From Baffinella frigidus (taxonomy: Eukaryota > Cryptophyceae > Cryptomonadales > Baffinellaceae), in NCBI GenBank assembly GCA_026770585.1, contig MU646549.1:310537-323313 (forward strand): 12,777 nucleotides of DNA, in the 5' to 3' direction. Shown in pieces: positions 1 through 5,800 of the stretch. Under the pieces are notes generated by a model, which had not been told where the DNA came from, ran no database searches, and saw nothing but the letters and a program-made list of their open reading frames with translations. Position 1 is the first letter of the stretch. Each line of letters opens with the position of its first letter. Both the position numbers and the translations under genes were made by a program.

Positions 1-178
1 TCAGGGGTTCGGGTGTGGGGTTTCGGGTTCAGGGGGTCGGGTGAGGGGTTTCGGGTTCAGGGCTCCGGGTTCAGGGTTCAGGGTTTCAGGATTCAGGTAA
101 GGGGTTTCGGGTGTAGGTGTTGGGGTTTCGGGTTTCGGGTTCAGGGATTAGGGTAAGGGGTTTAGGGTTTAGGGCACC
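1..178. repeat. degenerate telomere-like (GGGTTTA/GGGTTCA) tract
   Basis: GGGTTTCGG, GGGTTCAGG and GGGTTTAGG variants fill the whole stretch and end in three near-perfect GGGTTTA units at the exon 9 donor. It occupies the intron after PP2C exon 9. Internal position and degeneracy argue against a real chromosome end. Confidence 0.85.
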
Positions 179-227
179 CGTTGACACGCTTGTCCTCTAC
201 GAAGCCGCCCGCCTTTTCGATGCGCGT
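178..227 (-). CDS. PP2C exon 9 (TRIEKAGGFVEDKRVN-G), last exon in window
   Basis: Fifty nt, phase 0 in (AACAG acceptor) and 2 out (AAC GG|GTGCCC). TRIEKAGGFVEDKRVNG is the family ..RI..AGG.V...RVNG segment that leads into the LALSRA..GD motif, which is not in the window. The intron begins GTGCCCTAAACCC, so telomere-like repeat starts within a few bases of the donor. Confidence 0.92.
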
Positions 228-2759
228 CTGTTTTTGGGTGTCTGGTTTAGTTTGGTTTGGTTTGGTTTGGTTTAGTTTAGTTGAGTTTGGGGTTTGGGTT
301 TTGGGGGGTGGGGTGTGGGGTTTGGGGTTAGGGGTTTGGGTTTTGGGTTTTGGGGTGTGGGGTCTATGGCTGCGGGTTTAGCGTTAGGAATCAGACCTTC
401 TCGATGTCGTTCATTGGCTTGTGGTCGTCCGAGAGAGAGAGCGCGCACGCGCGCGAGAGAGAGAGTGTGTGAGGAAGGGAGGGAGGGAGGGAGGGAGGGA
501 GGGAGACAGAGGGAGGGTTGCAACCTTCTCGACATCGTTCATTGGCTTGTGGTCGTCCGAGAGCGCAACCGCCTCTCCTGCCCGGCACAGCACCTGCCGA
601 CACACCAACCCACACGCGTCAGCCACAGCGACACACCACCAACATTTAAATTTGGTTCTCAGCCGGTTGGATTGATTCAGCAGGAGACACCAAGACAGAA
701 CAAAGCATGCTGCATGAACAGCCTCCGGCACACCAAACCACACGCGTCAGACACAGCACTCGTTGCTCAAGGCTCACAGACTTTTGTATCACTCAACTCA
801 AGGCTCAAGCGCCCATCTAGGACCTGCATCGAGAGTAATCAAGAAGAAGAGGAAACATTACCTGCGACACGCCACCAACCACACACGGCGTCAAACTGGT
901 TCATTTACTGGTTCATTTACTGGTTCATGTAGCATACTTGGTTTGGCCTGTCCCTCCCGCGACAGCAACTGCACCGACGAAACCACTCACGAAACCAGGA
1001 AGCCCTAGCCCCTAAACCCAAGTGGCGGACAGATAAGTGGCTTTGGGCAGTTTCCCGGTAAAAGGCTGCGAGCTGCGAACCAAACCGCTAATAACGTTTT
1101 GTACCACAGCATTTTAAACCGGCACCAAGCGCTACAAACGTTTTGTACCATAGCATTATAAATCGGTACCAAGCGCGACGACGCGGTCGATCCAGCTCTC
1201 ATCGGACCCCAAACCATAACCTAAAGATCCAATGGCTCCAATAACCTTCGGAATGGCTCGACGCAAATGGTTTAGTTGCCACTTAGCAGGCAGCCTTTCT
1301 CCCCCGGATTTCCGGGGGAGATTCTCAACTTATGAGGTGTTTCCCCGGGGGAGAATCAACTTTGGACAGAGTCCAGGAGGCACCGGTGCCTGCTAAGTTG
1401 AGAGGGATTGGAGGGAACCTGTGAGCCTCGGTCGGACAGGTGACGAGCCTCGGTGGTTGACTCACCGAGGCTCGTCACCTGTCCGACCGAGGCTCACAGA
1501 ACCACGCTACGCCTCCGGGTGTCAAGACTCTATCATGTGAAAAGCTAATGCCAGCGAGGTACTTAGAGCCTACGGATTGCCTACGGTAGGAGCCCCCCTC
1601 CTACGCCTTTTAAAGACCTTTTTGTTTTAAACGTCGTAGGAGGAGGGAGGGTTCCTACCGTAGGCTAAGGGGTCCGCTGGCGTTAACTTGTGGCATTATC
1701 TACTGCGCCAACAAACCCGCCCGGGTTTAACGCTTAGGAGTATGGCTTACGGCTGAGGGTTTGGTGTGCAGGTTTCAGGTTTCGGATGTAGGGTTCGAGG
1801 TTTGTACCGCGCGCGAGTCCCCCGCGTTGGCGCAGTAGAGCGTTTGGCCCATGAGGAGCACCGTCACCGCCGTCGACCTGCCAACCACCGCGCGGGTTAG
1901 GGTTTTCGGTTTTCGGTTTCGCGCGGGTTAGGGTTTTCGGTTCTCGGTTTTCGGTTCCCAAAACCGAAAACCCTAACCCGGAGCCGTTGCAACCAGTCCT
2001 TGGAAACTGCTGCCTGTTATAAAGTGTATGGACGCTGGCTTTGTATTACACGAAATATCGCCTCACTCCTACCTCACCATCGAGGAGGTGGGAACCAATC
2101 TGCCCATGAGCTCCTTCGCAAGATCACAGAAGGACCCTGGGGCGGTCAATCTGCTGCCTGAACAATCTGCTCGTGCGCTCGCAAGACCCACTCAGTACCG
2201 ACTTGAGGACTGTTATGGTCCTCGCGGTAGGACCCTAAAGCGGTGGGTGTCCTTCGTGTCGAGTAACCCCTGTACTGGTTCCCAACATGGACACCGGATG
2301 CACGGCAGAGGGTTGAGGTTTAGGGTTTAGGTGGGGGGGCACTCACACTAGGGTTAGGGTTCAGGATCTAGGGTTCAGGGTTTAGGGTTCAGGAGAGGGT
2401 TCAGGAGGGAGTGCGGGCACCCGCTCTCAGGCATCTCGATGGTTCAAGGTTGGAGGTGCAGGGTGTAGTGTCCAGGGTTTAGTGTGCATGTTTGAGGTAG
2501 AGGGATAGTCCGCTTGAGAGGCGGGTTTTGGGGGTTCGGGTTTCAGGTTAACGGCATGGGGTTCAAGGTGTACACCCGAGAGCTCTCGGGCATTTCGATG
2601 CCCGAGAGTCGTCCGAAATGCCCGAGAGTCGTCATCGTCCTCATCGTCCGCCTAACTCTCCCCCAAACCCTCTCTATTTTCGCCACCCCTACCCCGCCCT
2701 ACCCTGCCCTACCCTACCCTACCCTACCAATTGGGGGTTTGGAGGGAGAGAGGGAGTGA

Positions 2760-2840
<81 letters not shown>

Positions 2841-5800
2841 GCACCCGCTCTCGGGCATTTCGATGCCGTCGTCGTCGTCATCGTCCCCTCCACCGCCTAG
2901 CTCTCCCCCAAACCCTCTCACACTATTTTCGCCAACCCTGCCCTGCCCTGCCCTACCAATTGGGGTTTCCCTGCCCTACCAATTGGGGTTGCAGGGTTGC
3001 AGGGTTGCAGGGTTGCGGGGTTTCAGAGTTTGGGGGCTAGGGTTGAATGTTGAGGGTTAAGGGTACCCGCTCTCGGGCATCTCGATGCCGTCGTCGTCGT
3101 CATCGTCCTCATCGTCCCCTCCGCCGCCCGGGGTTTTCCTGGTGTGGGTTTTGTTGTTTATTATTTATCATTTATCATCTAGATTTAGATTGACTAAAAA
3201 TCGAAACCCACCACGGTTGACTAAACCGCAGAGTCCCACGGTTGTAGCCTAAACCACAACTCTTTTACCGGGCCGATGCGTGCACCGGGTTGGGTTTGAC
3301 CAAGAAAGGTCTATCTGGTCAAAAGTCTCCCGAGTTGCCCAAAAGTGTTACCCAAGTGTTACCCACGTGTTACCCAAGTTGAGATGTGTTGCCCAAGTGT
3401 TACCCAAGTCGAGAAACGCTACCACGCTACCGTAGCGGTACCCTGGTTGAGAAACGGTTCCCGATCTGGTCAAAAGTCCCGGGGTCCCGCAGCACACCAG
3501 GAGAGTTTTTTTTTCTCTGGAAACAGGCCTCCCATACCACACGAGGCTACCTATGCGAACAGAATAAATGTCGATTGTAAACGTGTGTAGTAATTTTCAG
3601 CTGAAAAGCAGCGACTTTACACAGGTCCGACCGCTCAGCGGGCGGAAACGTGATCATTTGCCCACAAAACTTTAAAAGTCCGTTTTATTCTGTTGGCCTG
3701 GGTAGCCTCGTGTGGTAGTACCCTGTTCGGGGTGAGAAACAGGCCTACCGTGGTACCTCGCTCAAAAGAAACCGCCCCCCCGAGGACCCTACAGCAGCCC
3801 TATGCCTAGGGCCCTGCGGTGGTCCGAGGTGGGGGGGCAGTTTCTTGTGACCGAGGTACCCCTGTACCGAGGTACCATCTTCGGGGTGAGGAGCTCAGCA
3901 GCCGTAAAGAGGCCTACCGTAGTGCTCTAGTCAGGGTGAGTGAGGTTCTCACCGTAGTACTCTCTCCAGGGTGTGAGGTGCTCAGAAGTCAACGTACACA
4001 GGCCTACGGTAGTGCCCTATTCGGGGTGAGAAATAGGCCTACCCTACTACCCTCCTCGGGGGCGAGGAGCTCAGCAGCCGTCAAAGAGGCCTACCGTAGT
4101 ACTCTCTCTGCAGGGCGAGGTTTTCACTGTAGCACTCTCTTCAGACAGAGTGAGGTGATCCGCGGTGCACGTACACAGGCCTACCGTGGTACCCTCTCCG
4201 GGGGGAGGTGCCCCAGATAGGCAGCGCGACGGCCAAGATTGAACTCGGGAGAGCTACGATCAAGAGGTCAATATAGCACGACTCACCCGGGAGAGTGTTT
4301 GGCGCACCCGGGTGAGTGTTGGGCACACTCGGGTGAGTGTTCGACACACCAGGGTGAGTGTTACAAAAAGTTGAGGGGAATCCAAGCACAGTTGCCTAAA
4401 CACAGCTCTCTCTGGTACAAACCTGTCCAGTTGACGTCTCGTCCTGGTACAAACCGAGCCTGATTTGTCAACCGTGGCGGGAAACAAGGGCGGCGCACCC
4501 TCTTACTCACGTCGCGCCTGATCCTCTACAGGGAAAATCCAAGCACAGTTTACTAAATCCAGCGCTCCCTGGTACAAAACCTGGTCTCGTCCTGGTACAA
4601 ATCTATCATTTTTAGTCAACCGTTTCGGGAAACAAGGGGGGCGCACCTCTTACTCACGTCGCGCCTAATTTTCTGGCACTCCTTCCACCCGTCCGTGGTT
4701 TTCAACATCTCGTCCGTCTGCACGTCCACGGGAAACGTCAGCAGTGTGTTGGACACACCGATGTGATGTGCTAGACACACCCATCTAATGTGTTGGACAA
4801 CCCGATGTGACTGGTCCGCAGGAAGTGAAAGCCATCTCGCTTCCAATCGGGACTTGTAAAATAGACCGTTCACACGCGGTAATGCCCGCGGGGCACACGT
4901 CAATATCATGCAAACGGCTCACACAACGGCTCACATTTCTTGGTCGTGTTTCGGGCTCAGGGTCTGTGCGATGTTTGCCATGCTAGTGCGCGGCTCGAGA
5001 TGTTCACAGTGCTGCACTCTCTGCTCGCTCCGAGGTCCAAATCCCTCTAGGGTGTCTACGCACAAAGATTATACGAACAAAGATTATACGAACAAAGATT
5101 CTGGTGCAGAAAAAAAGTACCTGGATGAACCCCTCCTTGAGAGCCTTCTCGATGTCGCCGGCCTGCGTGAAAAGCCGCGGCTGTCAACTTTCGCGCGGGG
5201 GAAACTTTCGCCCGGTGGCAGCTTTCGCGTGGGGGCAACTTTCGCTCGCGCGGCGGCCACCTCTTGCTCTCACCGGCGCATACCTATGTATCTTATCTCA
5301 GAAAACGACTTCTAAAAGTCGTTTTCTTAAGTCAATTCCCCTACAAAATTGTCAACTGATGCGGAGAGTAAAGAATAAGTTGACGAATTTGTAAGGAAAT
5401 TGACTTAAGAAAACGACTTTTAGAAGTCGTTTCCTGAGATAATATCAAACCTAGGCACGCCTCTGATTTGTCAGGCAAGGATCTCGAGGTACCCAATACG
5501 CTCCAACGCCCCCCCCCCGCGCCACCGCAGCTCGTCTGGCACACCGCAGCTCGTCTGGCACCGGCCAGCCTGCTTGCGACCACCAGCCCTCGGAACAGGA
5601 GCAACTCGATGTTTTCAACTCCCCTGATTCGTACAGCCAAGCCAGATTCTTGGAAGGGGTCGCCAAAAGTCAATTCCCCCCAAGGCAGGGTTTTCAGAGG
5701 TCAAACAGCGTACCGTGGTAGAGCGATTCCGGGAAATGTTGGCCGCTTTTCGGGTTGCTGCTTTGACGGTTTGCTCATGTACCAGAGTTCTCGAAACGGT

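Noticed and set aside
1-380. Chromosome end (telomere)
   Set aside because: The repeats are degenerate, mixed with a clear PP2C exon, and similar tracts recur in many introns, so this is interstitial sequence.
1420-1498. Transcription terminator
   Set aside because: Eukaryotic context, a stem far longer than an intrinsic terminator, no T run, and mid-intron position.
2028-2330. 100-codon plus-strand frame as a gene or transposon protein
   Set aside because: No family resemblance, antisense inside a PP2C intron, and ends that look like an inverted repeat.
2618-3060. Poly-Gly / poly-Pro open frames
   Set aside because: Produced by the 78-G run and CCCTACC repeats; the true coding part is the short acidic exon on the minus strand.
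3819-4220. 133-codon plus-strand frame
   Set aside because: It follows the GGCCTACCGTAGT satellite unit; its repeats are at DNA level with no protein signature.
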